Origin: a virus
Reading direction: 5' to 3' (one strand)
IMG/VR virus record: IMGVR_UViG_3300046171_000225
Location: 62,001-126,000 of that record
DNA: 64,000 nucleotides
Shown: positions 32,428 through 40,156 of the stretch, piece by piece
How the letters are laid out: each line of letters starts with the position of its first letter
How positions within the stretch are numbered: position 1 is the first letter of the stretch
Notes under the pieces: model-generated
What the model was told of the DNA's origin: nothing
Database searches by the model: none
What the model saw: only the letters and a program-made list of their open reading frames with translations
Position numbers and translations under genes: made by a program

Positions 32428-33555
32428 ATGGATTTCAAGACTCTCAATCTCATTCTTTCCGACCTACTGAAGCAGGGGGACAGTTCTTCTAACTTCCCTA
32501 TCATGATCAGAGGTCGTCATGGCATTGGCAAATCGGAAGTGGTGTACCAGCTTGCCGCCATTCTAGGCATGAAAGTTGTGGAACGTCGCGCCTCGCAGAT
32601 GCAGGAAGGCGATCTTATTGGTATGCCAAGACAAGAGCCAGTTATCACTGATCAAGGAACAGAAGTTGCTACCTTCAATAGTTTTGATTGGTTAGTGGAG
32701 TGCTGCGAGAACCCTCGTGTGCTTTTCTTTGACGAGGTTGACCGTGGAGATCAACAAGTAAGGCAAGGCATCATGGAACTCACCGATAGCCGCAAGTTGT
32801 TTGGCAAGGTGCTTCACCCTGAGACCATCATTATCGCCGCTGTCAACGGCGGCAAGCATGGCTCCGAGTATCAAGTTGGGGAGCTAGACCCTGCGGAGGC
32901 TGACCGTTGGGCTATCTACGATGTTGAGCCAACCGTAGAGGATTGGCTTGATTGGGCAAACGGCAAAGTTAACCCACTCATGTGGGACTTCATTAACCAG
33001 AACCGTGATCACCTAGAGCATAAGGATTCGTTCGAGCCGAATGAAGTTTATCCTTCTCGACGCAGTGTCGTTCGCTTGGATAAGGTTTTGGAGCGTGCTT
33101 CTCTGTACGATAGCTACAAAGAAAATGTCGATCACATGACAAACATTGCGATGGGCTTTCTTGGTATGGGGACGGCCCTTGCCTTTGGCCGGTTTGCAGC
33201 TAACTACGAGTATCAGGTAACTGCTGAAAATATTGTTTACGATGGCCTGTGGGAAAAGACTAAAAGCTTTGGTTTGAACGATCATTTGGCAATGACTGTT
33301 AAGATTTCAAACAGCGGCATCTTGGATAAGAAGCTCAGCCCTGAGCACCTTGAGAATGTAGCAAACTACTTCGTCACACTTCCATCTGAGGTTGGGGCTA
33401 AGTTCTGGGTTCTCTTCTGCGGAAAGGCTCAAGACAACTTCCAGAACCCCAACTTGGTAGAATTCAGCAATACAACCGCTCGTAATGGCCTTCGGGTGTC
33501 AGAGCATTATAGCCAGATGTTGACAGGTAATGTACTAAAGGCTAAAGAAGACTAG
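32428..33555 (+). CDS. MoxR-type AAA+ ATPase
   Basis: 375 aa. Walker A GRHGIGKSE, Walker B VLFFDEVDR, sensor 1 AAVNGG and an arginine-containing lid identify a MoxR-family AAA+ that remodels or activates partner proteins with a VWA-domain co-factor, which is the next gene. ATG 32428 is preferred because AGAGG lies 8-12 nt upstream; the preceding in-frame TTG has no site. Confidence 0.85.
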   Translation: MDFKTLNLILSDLLKQGDSSSNFPIMIRGRHGIGKSEVVYQLAAILGMKVVERRASQMQEGDLIGMPRQEPVITDQGTEVATFNSFDWLVECCENPRVLFFDEVDRGDQQVRQGIMELTDSRKLFGKVLHPETIIIAAVNGGKHGSEYQVGELDPAEADRWAIYDVEPTVEDWLDWANGKVNPLMWDFINQNRDHLEHKDSFEPNEVYPSRRSVVRLDKVLERASLYDSYKENVDHMTNIAMGFLGMGTALAFGRFAANYEYQVTAENIVYDGLWEKTKSFGLNDHLAMTVKISNSGILDKKLSPEHLENVANYFVTLPSEVGAKFWVLFCGKAQDNFQNPNLVEFSNTTARNGLRVSEHYSQMLTGNVLKAKED

Positions 33556-33566
33556 GGAGGTGCGTT

Positions 33567-34763
33567 GTGTCATTTGACCTCGGTTTCCATATTCATAGGC
33601 TTCTGAGAGCAGAGCCTTTCTTCGCTTCTTTTTCGAGAAGAGTAGAAAAGGTGTCTGACAAGACAATTCCAACAGCCGCCATGTCTTACGACAAGGACAT
33701 CAAAAGATTTTGCTTTCTCTACAATCCGGATTTCTTTGAGAGTCTGTCGGATATTCATAAAGTTGGAGTGATTAAGCATGAGTTTTATCACTTGATCTTT
33801 AAGCATCTAACAGACCGGATTCCTTTTGATCCGGTCAAACAAGCAGAATTGCTTAAGATGTGGAATATCGCCGCAGACTTAGCGATTAACACCCACATTC
33901 AGAAAGAACTACCCAAGATGGCCTGCGTCCCAGGTCGTAAGCCGTTCAAGGATTATATTCCGGGATGTACTGCTGAGGCTTATTTTGAGGTCCTGAAGAA
34001 GGACAAACAGAACCAGCAGGGTCCTTATGCGCCCAACAACAAAGGTGTCCCACAAGAGCCTCAGACGCTAGACGATCACTCTGCGTGGGGCGCAGGGGAC
34101 CAAGATTCAGGAGGCTTGGACTCAAAGTTTGCCGAAGAGGAGCTTGCAGACATCACCAAAGACGCTGTTAAGACAGCGGAAGAGCGTAGCTCAGGGTGGG
34201 GGTCTGTGCCGCGCAGCGTACAGCAGACTATTAAGAAGTCGATCTCCAAGACCATCTCACCAGAGGCTGTTCTACGATATTTCATCAAGACCTCTTCCAA
34301 GTCTAATAAGAAGACAACGATCAAGAGAATCAACAAGAGATACCCGTTCATCCATCCCGGTAAGCGGTCAGATAGAGTTGCTAACATTGCGATCAGCATT
34401 GATCAGAGTGGTTCGGTCTCTGATAAGATGCTTCAAGTATTCTTCTCTTTTCTAAACAAGTTTGCCTCTATCGCAACATTCACTGTCGTTCCTTTTGATG
34501 ACACGGTTTGCGAGGAGAAAGTCTATGTTTGGAGAAAGGGAGAGAAAAAAGAATGGACTCGTGTTAGGTATGGGGGTACAAACTTTAATGCTCCAACTAA
34601 CTGGGTTAATAAAAGAAACTTCGACGGACATATAGTTATTACAGATATGCAAGCGCCAAAGCCTGTGGCCTCTAAATGTCAAAGACTTTGGATCACAGAT
34701 ACTTATAATAAGAAGTACTCGTACTTCAATACAAGCGAAAAGATTCTAGCAATTGATATTTAA
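33567..34763 (+). CDS. VWA-like metallopeptidase-fold protein (DUF2201 type)
   Basis: 398 aa, GTG start with GGGAGG upstream. The N-terminal half has HEFYH (His71, Glu72, His75), a metallopeptidase-like zinc motif. A Pro/Gln-rich linker leads to a C-terminal VWA domain with MIDAS DQSGS (about residue 278). This architecture pairs with MoxR ATPases in bacteria; here the genes are 11 nt apart. Together they probably form a chaperone-like complex that inserts metal or remodels a target, which in this phage is unknown. Confidence 0.83.
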   Translation: MSFDLGFHIHRLLRAEPFFASFSRRVEKVSDKTIPTAAMSYDKDIKRFCFLYNPDFFESLSDIHKVGVIKHEFYHLIFKHLTDRIPFDPVKQAELLKMWNIAADLAINTHIQKELPKMACVPGRKPFKDYIPGCTAEAYFEVLKKDKQNQQGPYAPNNKGVPQEPQTLDDHSAWGAGDQDSGGLDSKFAEEELADITKDAVKTAEERSSGWGSVPRSVQQTIKKSISKTISPEAVLRYFIKTSSKSNKKTTIKRINKRYPFIHPGKRSDRVANIAISIDQSGSVSDKMLQVFFSFLNKFASIATFTVVPFDDTVCEEKVYVWRKGEKKEWTRVRYGGTNFNAPTNWVNKRNFDGHIVITDMQAPKPVASKCQRLWITDTYNKKYSYFNTSEKILAIDI

Positions 34764-34764
34764 T

Positions 34765-34902
34765 TTGTGAACTAAGGAATATATGGTATAATGTGTTCAA
34801 TGTCAGTCACGAACACACTGCTGTTAAAAGCAGAAGCATCTATTGCAGTTGAAGGTTGACTAACGAGGGAGACGCGGTAAAGACAGCGACCCCTTAGTTC
34901 AC
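34765..34902 (+). ncRNA. Structured leader or noncoding RNA with promoter
   Basis: The 152-bp gap holds an 11-bp perfect outer inverted repeat, GTGAACTAAGG (34767-34777) with CCTTAGTTCAC (34892-34902). Inside are a 7-bp hairpin (34792-34798 with 34811-34817) and a 5-bp hairpin CTGCT/AGCAG (34818-34833). A promoter-like TTGTGA (34765-34770), 16 nt, TATAAT (34787-34792) overlaps the outer 5' arm. It may be a regulatory leader of the 34916 gene or an independent RNA. Confidence 0.55.
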
Positions 34903-34915
34903 ATCAGAGGTTAAC

Positions 34916-35125
34916 ATGACAACGGAATTGCAACTATGGTCAGCCAAGACAAGCATCACGGTTGCGAGAGCATCGATGCAGAACTTGATTAACGCGCATG
35001 ACACTGATTCGGTTACCAAAGAGTCTTTGGAGATTGAAATCCGTGCCCTGTCCAACGTACTTCACAGGATCGAACAACTGGAAGGTTGGCTAAAAGTAGT
35101 TGACAGCCAGAGGCAAAACGACTAG
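34916..35125 (+). CDS. Hypothetical helical protein
   Basis: 69 aa, amphipathic helices, no recognised family. Follows the structured leader directly, with AGAGG 10-14 nt before the ATG, and ends 11 nt before the first tRNA. Confidence 0.65.
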   Translation: MTTELQLWSAKTSITVARASMQNLINAHDTDSVTKESLEIEIRALSNVLHRIEQLEGWLKVVDSQRQND

Positions 35126-35136
35126 ATAGTATATAT

Positions 35137-35220
35137 GCCAGAGTGGTGTAATCGGTAGCCACGACAGATTTAAAATCTGTTGCCCAGTGGGGCGTGCGGG
35201 TTCGAGTCCCGCCTCTGGTA
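35137..35220 (+). tRNA. tRNA-Leu (anticodon UAA)
   Basis: 84 nt. Acceptor GCCAGAG/CTCTGGT (last pair G-U), anticodon stem ACAGA/TCTGT, loop with TAA at 35171-35173, long variable arm, T-arm GCGGG TTCGAGT CCCGC. Closely follows the E. coli tRNA-Leu(UAA) layout. CCA is not encoded. Confidence 0.95.
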
Positions 35221-35236
35221 CTCTTTTGGAGAAGCA

Positions 35237-35419
35237 GTGTTTAGAATCTATGCCTACAACGCCAAGACTGGCCATTATGATAACCTTGACGCTTACCGTA
35301 GTAAGTCAAGAGAAGAGGCCATTGATAGGTGGAGAAAGGACAACCCTAACAAGTCTAAGGTACTAGCTAACACTCCTTACATTAAAATTGTTGCACTTCT
35401 CGATGGAGGGGGTATATAG
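35237..35419 (+). CDS. Small hypothetical protein, 60 aa
   Basis: GTG 35237 with GGAG 6 nt upstream. Opens MFRIYAYNAKTGHYDNLDAYRS, basic in the middle. The longer in-frame reading would run through the tRNA and is rejected. Ends 9 nt before tRNA-Thr. Confidence 0.6.
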   Translation: MFRIYAYNAKTGHYDNLDAYRSKSREEAIDRWRKDNPNKSKVLANTPYIKIVALLDGGGI

Positions 35420-35428
35420 GTTTTGCAA

Positions 35429-35504
<76 letters not shown>

Positions 35505-35510
35505 CTTTAA

Positions 35511-35585
35511 AGGCAAGTAGCTCAGTGGGAGAGCACTTGGTTTACACCCAAGCGGTCGTCGGTTCGAAACCGACCTTGCCTACCA
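35511..35585 (+). tRNA. tRNA-Val (anticodon UAC)
   Basis: Acceptor AGGCAAG/CTTGCCT, anticodon stem CTTGG/CCAAG with TAC at 35543-35545, T-arm GTCGG TTCGAAA CCGAC, encoded CCA. Only 6 nt after tRNA-Thr, so the two are one precursor. Confidence 0.95.
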
Positions 35586-35797
35586 TCTGGGGCCTTTGCT
35601 CGACGGGGCAGAGGAGTCGAAGAGAGCGCACACGGATCAAACAAAGAGCCGAGACCGGAAGTGATAGTCTCCGTCTGGTTAAGGGTTAATCTGAGAAGCC
35701 AATGAGAGAGACTCACTCTTGTCTTCGTCCGATACATAGCGGTGTGCGCCTCTTCTCCCCATTTACTTTATACTGAAATTACTTTTAGGTAGCCAAC
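35586..35797 (+). ncRNA. Structured noncoding element after the tRNAs
   Basis: 212 bp without a credible gene. GGGG (35605-35608), a bulged C and AGAGGAG (35610-35616) pair with CTCTTCT-CCCC (35750-35760). Then GCGCACAC (35626-35633) pairs with GTGTGCGC (35742-35749), enclosing about 108 nt with a further GAGAC/GTCTC hairpin. A local TCGAC/GTCGA (35600-35604/35616-35620) competes. GC-richer than its surroundings and contiguous with the tRNA precursor, so probably a co-transcribed RNA. The opening GGGGCCTTTGCTCGACGGGG recalls tmRNA 5' ends, but no T-arm or CCA end exists. Confidence 0.55.
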
Positions 35798-37111
35798 ATG
35801 CGTGAAGAAAGTTCTGTTGAGGAAAAAGACTATGAAAGTCATAAGGCTGCTATCTATAAAGTTTTTCCACTTTATTCAAAATATTCCTTATCGTACAAGT
35901 CCAGGATTATGGACTGGTCTGAGCAATACTGGTGGCGGGAAGAGAATAGGGAAAAGATTGAAAAAGAAGTGGAGCGACAAGGGCTAGAAGAAGATCCATT
36001 TGGTTTTGCCAATGTTGCCGACAAGATGATGCATGATATTATGTATCCGGAAAAAGACTTTTATATTGTTTACCTTCCGGAACAGTGTGTACACTATACC
36101 CGTTTTCCTGAAAATATATTAGAGGCGATGGTTAATGACCCTGATGTTACTAGCGTCGCTTATGCCGCTTTTGATCTAGGCGAGGTAAAAGAATGGATGG
36201 AGAAAGGAAAGCCTAGAGATTGGTACGAAAACGGAAGGTCACGCACTTTATCATATAGTTTTTCTTGGGAAATTCTAGAAGAATTTGATTGTGATCTAAA
36301 TCCTGACGAGCCACAGAGAAAGATGGATTTTTATCTTTCCGAAGAGGTCAAAAACGGCACAGAACAGAATGTTTTGAATAATATACCAAACATGCCCTCT
36401 GCTGAAGAAAGACAAGCCATTAAAGAGATGAAGTATGTTATCGAGCAGCTATGTCAGGAAGATTATATAAATTTAGTAGAGACTTACCGTCTAGTTATGG
36501 AAAGACATCTTGGTATTTGGGCAAGAGACTTAAAATGCTTTCCCAGCCCAGTAGATTTTATGATCGCCAAGTTTGCTGAAGATTTTCCGGGCTTTGATGC
36601 ACAGAGTTTCTACCTTCTTTCTTCTGCTTGTAAAGATTTTGTTATTCAAAGTGCTCAAAAACTCTATGAAGAATGTCTTAAGGAACAAGAAGAAAGAATT
36701 GCAGAACAACAGAAAAATAGAGTTACTTCCTATGGAGAGAGGTGCCTTAGGGCAGCTCTAGAGGCCAAACTTAAGACCAGCTTCCCGAACGTAAGACACC
36801 CAGACATTATCAATCCCGATACTGGATACCGGCTGGAGCTTGACTGTTATTCAGAGGCACTGCAAATAGCTTTCGAGTACCAAGGAGTTCAGCATTATGA
36901 AGTGTGTGAATTCTTCGGGGGCGAGAGAGCGCTACAGAAAACCCGTGGGAAAGATGAGTATAAAAAGAAAAGATGCAAAGAGTTAGGTATCAAACTTTTT
37001 GAAATTGATGACAGAAAGCTTAATTCAGACAAAGATAAAAAGAAAGCGCAGATTGAAGCTTTAGTCGAAGAACTTATCGAGACTCATGCTCTATTAAATT
37101 TAGTTACTTGA
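35798..37111 (+). CDS. Protein with C-terminal Vsr/PD-(D/E)XK-like nuclease domain
   Basis: 437 aa. The first 300 residues are helical/acidic and unrecognised. The C-terminal about 120 residues read RLELDCYSEALQIAFEYQGVQHYE, then a Lys/Arg-rich helix and KELGIKLFEID, the layout of Vsr/DUF559-like nucleases with Asp and Glu-x-Gln as the metal-binding pair. May be a free-standing homing or defence nuclease lying in the tRNA region; target unknown. Confidence 0.65.
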   Translation: MREESSVEEKDYESHKAAIYKVFPLYSKYSLSYKSRIMDWSEQYWWREENREKIEKEVERQGLEEDPFGFANVADKMMHDIMYPEKDFYIVYLPEQCVHYTRFPENILEAMVNDPDVTSVAYAAFDLGEVKEWMEKGKPRDWYENGRSRTLSYSFSWEILEEFDCDLNPDEPQRKMDFYLSEEVKNGTEQNVLNNIPNMPSAEERQAIKEMKYVIEQLCQEDYINLVETYRLVMERHLGIWARDLKCFPSPVDFMIAKFAEDFPGFDAQSFYLLSSACKDFVIQSAQKLYEECLKEQEERIAEQQKNRVTSYGERCLRAALEAKLKTSFPNVRHPDIINPDTGYRLELDCYSEALQIAFEYQGVQHYEVCEFFGGERALQKTRGKDEYKKKRCKELGIKLFEIDDRKLNSDKDKKKAQIEALVEELIETHALLNLVT

Positions 37112-37130
37112 CATTTATTGAGAGGCGACT

Positions 37131-37220
37131 ATGATGACAGGGTTCATAATTGGTATTTTTACCGGGTACTTGTTTGCTTACATTCAAGTAGCACTAGACA
37201 ACGAGAAGGACAATGATTAG
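37131..37220 (+). CDS. Tiny membrane peptide, 29 aa
   Basis: One predicted transmembrane helix (GFIIGIFTGYLFAYIQVAL) and an acidic tail. GAGAGG lies 5 nt before the ATG, and the end overlaps the next gene by 8 nt. TTGACA at 37108-37113 upstream with TATGAT at 37130 might be a promoter for the following gene. Confidence 0.55.
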   Translation: MMTGFIIGIFTGYLFAYIQVALDNEKDND

Positions 37221-37413
37221 TATCTATGCACCGATGGTGACTTCAACACTGGCAGTGGTATGTGCTGTGTTCCTTATTGCAACCGGCGACTTCGCAGGGG
37301 CAGGAGCTTGGCTTATCTTTTCCACGATCATGATGTTGGTCGCTAGGTTTGAGGCTTTCTTGCAGCAAGCTGTTAAGATCCGCGCAGAGGTCCAGGGGCA
37401 AGAAGAAGGATAA
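37213..37413 (+). CDS. Small membrane protein, 66 aa
   Basis: Two predicted transmembrane helices (about 8-25 and 29-47) and a charged C-terminal tail. Not recognised; holin-like size, but no lysis context is visible here. Confidence 0.65.
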   Translation: MISIYAPMVTSTLAVVCAVFLIATGDFAGAGAWLIFSTIMMLVARFEAFLQQAVKIRAEVQGQEEG

Positions 37414-37416
37414 GCT

Positions 37417-37451
37417 AACTATTTATTAGTGTCTCAGAGGAGCACTAATAA
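37417..37451 (+). promoter_or_regulatory. CTATTTA motif with RBS-presenting hairpin
   Basis: CTATTTA (37417-37423) overlaps the 5' arm TTATTAGTG (37421-37429), which pairs perfectly with CACTAATAA (37443-37451). The ribosome site AGAGGAG sits in the 13-nt loop, and the start codon ATG 37452 directly abuts the stem. Confidence 0.5.
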
Positions 37452-37676
37452 ATGATTAGATGGATTCCAATATTTCTTGTTTCGTGTAGTTCCCTCGCGG
37501 GTTACGTTGACGTCAAGCCTGAGATAGAAAATTTTGATGAGCCACTTGACACTTTGAAAGAAGAAGTTATAGACTCTGATAGTATCTGGGACACAGGTTT
37601 TGATGGTGATACGAGTAAAGTAAAAAAAGAATCAGACACGGGAGTTTTTATTCCTTACCCTGATGACACGTATTGA
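37452..37676 (+). CDS. Small acidic lipoprotein
   Basis: 74 aa. Signal MIRWIPIFLVS then lipidated Cys12 (LVSC-SS), followed by an acidic, Asp-rich unfolded segment. The +2 Ser favours outer-membrane sorting in Gram-negatives. Could block a surface receptor or act in lysis (spanin-like size); neither is shown. Confidence 0.7.
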   Translation: MIRWIPIFLVSCSSLAGYVDVKPEIENFDEPLDTLKEEVIDSDSIWDTGFDGDTSKVKKESDTGVFIPYPDDTY

Positions 37677-37683
37677 GGAAGAT

Positions 37684-37800
37684 ATGAACGACGAAGAATC
37701 AAAAAAGAATGTACACTACCTTATGTCAGCTTGGATGTTGGGTACAGTTGCGTTCTTTAGTCTCTTCAGTTATATGTTCCTACACTACTTTTCTAATTGA
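37684..37800 (+). CDS. Tiny membrane peptide, 38 aa
   Basis: Charged N-terminus (MNDEESKKN) then one transmembrane helix (AWMLGTVAFFSLFSYMFLHY). GAGGAAG lies 3 nt before the ATG. Confidence 0.58.
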   Translation: MNDEESKKNVHYLMSAWMLGTVAFFSLFSYMFLHYFSN

Positions 37801-37814
37801 TCCGTGGAGGGATT

Positions 37815-38315
37815 ATGAATGTGAAGACAATGGTCGAAAAGCTTACTGCTCTCGGTGTTACTGACGATACAGATATTAGTTTCACCTTTTCTGATTTTGC
37901 CGAAGTGATGCACTACACTGGCGATTACATAGAAAAGACGATTGATGAAACAGATTTTCTTTACACAATCTGTGATGTGATTAAATCTGATGCTTTTGAG
38001 GACAATCACATTATTGAAGAGATGGATGATAACTGCCTTCTCCCAGAATGGGACGAAGACGAGTATGAGGATGAACAAGAATGGCAAGACCACCGTGAAG
38101 ATACCATTCCTGATGTCCTTCAAGAGCAGTGGTTTGAATACGGTTGGGTTGATAGCAGCCTGACCCAGTACGACCATAAGCGAGGTCGTTGCGACGTTTC
38201 TTGTGAGTTCTCTATCCCATTCTCGAAGGTCCGAGAGCGTCAGGATGACTACTGGATGTCATGTGAAGTTTCAGTTGATATCCCAGACAGTGGACATATG
38301 ACTTTCAACATTTGA
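37815..38315 (+). CDS. Hypothetical acidic protein
   Basis: 166 aa, very acidic (DEDEYEDEQEWQD). ATG 37815 is preceded by GGAGGG; an upstream in-frame TTG is unlikely. The opening (VKTMVEKLTALGVTDDTDISFTFSD) resembles the start of the 43568 protein (ALGVT/DLGVT with a following strand), so the two may be distant paralogues. Confidence 0.7.
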   Translation: MNVKTMVEKLTALGVTDDTDISFTFSDFAEVMHYTGDYIEKTIDETDFLYTICDVIKSDAFEDNHIIEEMDDNCLLPEWDEDEYEDEQEWQDHREDTIPDVLQEQWFEYGWVDSSLTQYDHKRGRCDVSCEFSIPFSKVRERQDDYWMSCEVSVDIPDSGHMTFNI

Positions 38316-38382
38316 TCTAGGAGAATCTTTCAGGCCCTAAGGGAGCTAAGCTCCACTGCCAACAAATAACCACACGCATTAT

Positions 38383-38459
38383 AGGGCGGTAGCCAAGTGG
38401 TTAAGGCAGCGGTCTTATATACCGAAGATTCGTGGGTTCAAATCCCACCCGCCCTACCA
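38383..38459 (+). tRNA. tRNA-Ile (anticodon UAU)
   Basis: Acceptor AGGGCGG/CCGCCCT, D-arm GCC/GGC, loop CTTATAT with TAT at 38416-38418, first anticodon-stem pair mismatched (G-A), T-arm GTGGG TTCAAAT CCCAC, encoded CCA. It would read AUA. Most bacteria read AUA with a lysidine-modified CAU tRNA, so a UAU anticodon is notable. Confidence 0.88.
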
Positions 38460-38470
38460 CTTTCCGCTTA

Positions 38471-38489
38471 CACACCGGATTATAGTGTG
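38471..38489 (+). repeat. CACACCGGxTATAGTGTG repeat, copy 1
   Basis: A 19-nt stem-loop-forming element (CACAC/GTGTG) just after tRNA-Ile, repeated at 38714 before tRNA-Lys. Contains TATAGT, so it could double as a -10 box or be an RNA-processing signal. Confidence 0.55.
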
Positions 38490-38507
38490 ATAACAAAGGA
38501 TAATAAA

Positions 38508-38696
38508 ATGAAGTTTCTAGAAAAGAACAGCAAGATTTCAAATGGTTTTATTGTTGCGACCCTCCTGTCAATCGTGGGTTCAATCATAATTTGGAACACT
38601 GCGGGCTCTGACCCTGCACATATCGAGCGCCTTGCCCTGTTTGTTGGCCTCTGGGCTCCAACATTTATGGGCTTTGCTAACTATTACTCCGAGTGA
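38508..38696 (+). CDS. Small membrane protein, 62 aa
   Basis: Two predicted transmembrane helices (about 12-29 and 40-58). ATG 38508 has AAAGGA upstream; the longer in-frame reading would begin inside tRNA-Ile. Not recognised. Confidence 0.65.
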   Translation: MKFLEKNSKISNGFIVATLLSIVGSIIIWNTAGSDPAHIERLALFVGLWAPTFMGFANYYSE

Positions 38697-38713
38697 TATG
38701 TTAGTCTCGCTGG

Positions 38714-38731
38714 CACACCGGCTATAGTGTG
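38714..38731 (+). repeat. CACACCGGxTATAGTGTG repeat, copy 2
   Basis: 18-nt copy, here extended to a 7-bp stem GGCACAC/GTGTGCC. Lies 9 nt before tRNA-Lys. Confidence 0.55.
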
Positions 38732-38740
38732 CCAACCTTT

Positions 38741-38813
38741 GGATCCTTAGCTCAATTGGCAGAGCTCCGGACTTTTAATCCGTAGGTTCTGGGTTCGAGT
38801 CCCAGAGGATCCA
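38741..38813 (+). tRNA. tRNA-Lys (anticodon UUU)
   Basis: Acceptor GGATCCT/AGGATCC perfect, anticodon TTT at 38774-38776, one mismatch at the top of the anticodon stem, T-arm CTGGG TTCGAGT CCCAG. CCA is not encoded. Confidence 0.92.
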
Positions 38814-38836
38814 CTTTTATTTATTAGGATGTCGTC

Positions 38837-39061
38837 ATGAAACAGTATAGAAAAGGTGATCGTTTCGAGGTCTTGAAGAAAGGCGAAGATACGAGCGGCA
38901 GTAAGGTTTCTAAGGGATCTATCGTTGTCATGTACGACATGTCTCTTGGATGCAACCCTCCTCCCAGCAATAGTTTTTATCTGAAGATCAAAGGTGTGAC
39001 AACCGAAGGTCAAATAATTGATTGGCATCTAGACAGCAGATATGTTAAAAAGATTATGTAG
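38837..39061 (+). CDS. Small SH3-like protein, 74 aa
   Basis: Opens MKQYRKGDRFEVLKKGE, then SKGSIVVMYD and SFYLKIKGV, a KOW/SH3-type strand order like those at 7845 and 8012. No role known. Confidence 0.65.
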   Translation: MKQYRKGDRFEVLKKGEDTSGSKVSKGSIVVMYDMSLGCNPPPSNSFYLKIKGVTTEGQIIDWHLDSRYVKKIM

Positions 39062-39071
39062 GAGATAGAAA

Positions 39072-39170
39072 ATGTCGCTTCAGATATTTTTTTCTTTGGT
39101 CTTGTCTATTGGGTGGTTTACTGTTTGTGTTATTGCAGTTATCGCTCTTGCTAGTATACTTTGGGAATAA
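39072..39170 (+). CDS. Tiny membrane peptide, 32 aa
   Basis: Almost all hydrophobic, one transmembrane helix (SLVLSIGWFTVCVIAVIALA). AGGAG 7-11 nt upstream of ATG 39072. Confidence 0.55.
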   Translation: MSLQIFFSLVLSIGWFTVCVIAVIALASILWE

Positions 39171-39184
39171 TAAGGAGGTAGAAA

Positions 39185-39259
39185 ATGTTTGACTGGGCAG
39201 ATTTTTCTGTTTTGATGATCATGATTGCACATTTTGTTGCTTTGGTTCCTTCCTTCTAA
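39185..39259 (+). CDS. Tiny membrane peptide, 24 aa
   Basis: MFDWADF followed by one hydrophobic helix. AAGGAGG seven nt upstream is a strong ribosome site, which is the main support for such a short gene. Confidence 0.42.
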   Translation: MFDWADFSVLMIMIAHFVALVPSF

Positions 39260-39302
39260 TTACAGAGGGAGGGAATATTATTTGGTAGCTAAGAGAGAAG
39301 AA

Positions 39303-39797
39303 ATGTACATGTACCAAGCATTGAAGCTAGACGCTTCCTACAGGCCGATTGGCATTGTACCGTCGCTGGATGCCTTGGTTTCTTCTATCGTAGGAAAATC
39401 AACAGTTCTTGAGACCCACGATAAATATATTTCTTCAGCTCGTGCTACATTTGCTTTACCATCAGTGATCGTAATCGACAGGGTTGCGAAGAAAGGAAAA
39501 ACATTTCCTTGCAACAGAAACAATGTCTTTATTAGAGACTGTGGAATTTGTCAGTATTGCAGCAAGAAACTGACTAAAGCAACATGCACTCTTGATCACG
39601 TTATTCCGAGAAGTAAAGGCGGAAACCTATCTTGGGATAATATTGTTTTGTGCTGTATGCCATGCAACCAGAAGAAAGGGTCAAAAACTCTTTCACAAAC
39701 TGGGATGAAACTTTTACGTCAACCCAAGCCTCTGTCCTATAGAGAGTATCTTTTGAACAATCCTCTTGACAGTGAGTCTTGGAAGGACTACATATAG
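39303..39797 (+). CDS. HNH endonuclease
   Basis: 164 aa. CGICQYCSKKL, LDHVIPRSKGGN and CCMPCNQKKG form a four-Cys-zinc HNH nuclease (His in DHV). ATG 39303 is chosen; earlier in-frame codons lie over the preceding tiny gene. The N-terminal half (YQALKLDASYRPIGIVP) is shared by many phage HNH proteins. Position between tRNA genes fits a mobile endonuclease, or a phage packaging-associated HNH. Confidence 0.85.
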   Translation: MYMYQALKLDASYRPIGIVPSLDALVSSIVGKSTVLETHDKYISSARATFALPSVIVIDRVAKKGKTFPCNRNNVFIRDCGICQYCSKKLTKATCTLDHVIPRSKGGNLSWDNIVLCCMPCNQKKGSKTLSQTGMKLLRQPKPLSYREYLLNNPLDSESWKDYI

Positions 39798-39805
39798 TTT
39801 TATAA

Positions 39806-39882
<77 letters not shown>

Positions 39883-39902
39883 CTTTACAACATGGAGTAG
39901 TC

Positions 39903-40066
39903 ATGACACGCGAAGAAATGATTGATGCTATCGTAAATGATGTAGACAATTGGGATCTAGACAATATTTTTGAATGGATTCAGAACGAGATGCGTGTTAA
40001 ACTCAATGGCCTATCAATTGATGATATTGCCGAAGAGTATTCCATGGTAGCAAGTAACGAACATTA

Positions 40067-40067
<1 letters not shown>
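39903..40067 (+). CDS. Small acidic protein, 54 aa, ending on a tRNA
   Basis: Opens MTREEMIDAIVNDVDNWDLDN; acidic and helical. GGAG lies upstream. The last base of its TAG stop is the first base of tRNA-Leu(UAG), so tRNA 5' processing would cut at its stop codon. Confidence 0.65.
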
Positions 40068-40148
<81 letters not shown>

Positions 40149-40156
40149 TTTTTTTC

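Noticed and set aside
35588-35760. tmRNA gene
   Set aside because: Only the 5' opening resembles tmRNA. There is no T-arm, no CCA end, no tag reading frame, and the length is about half.
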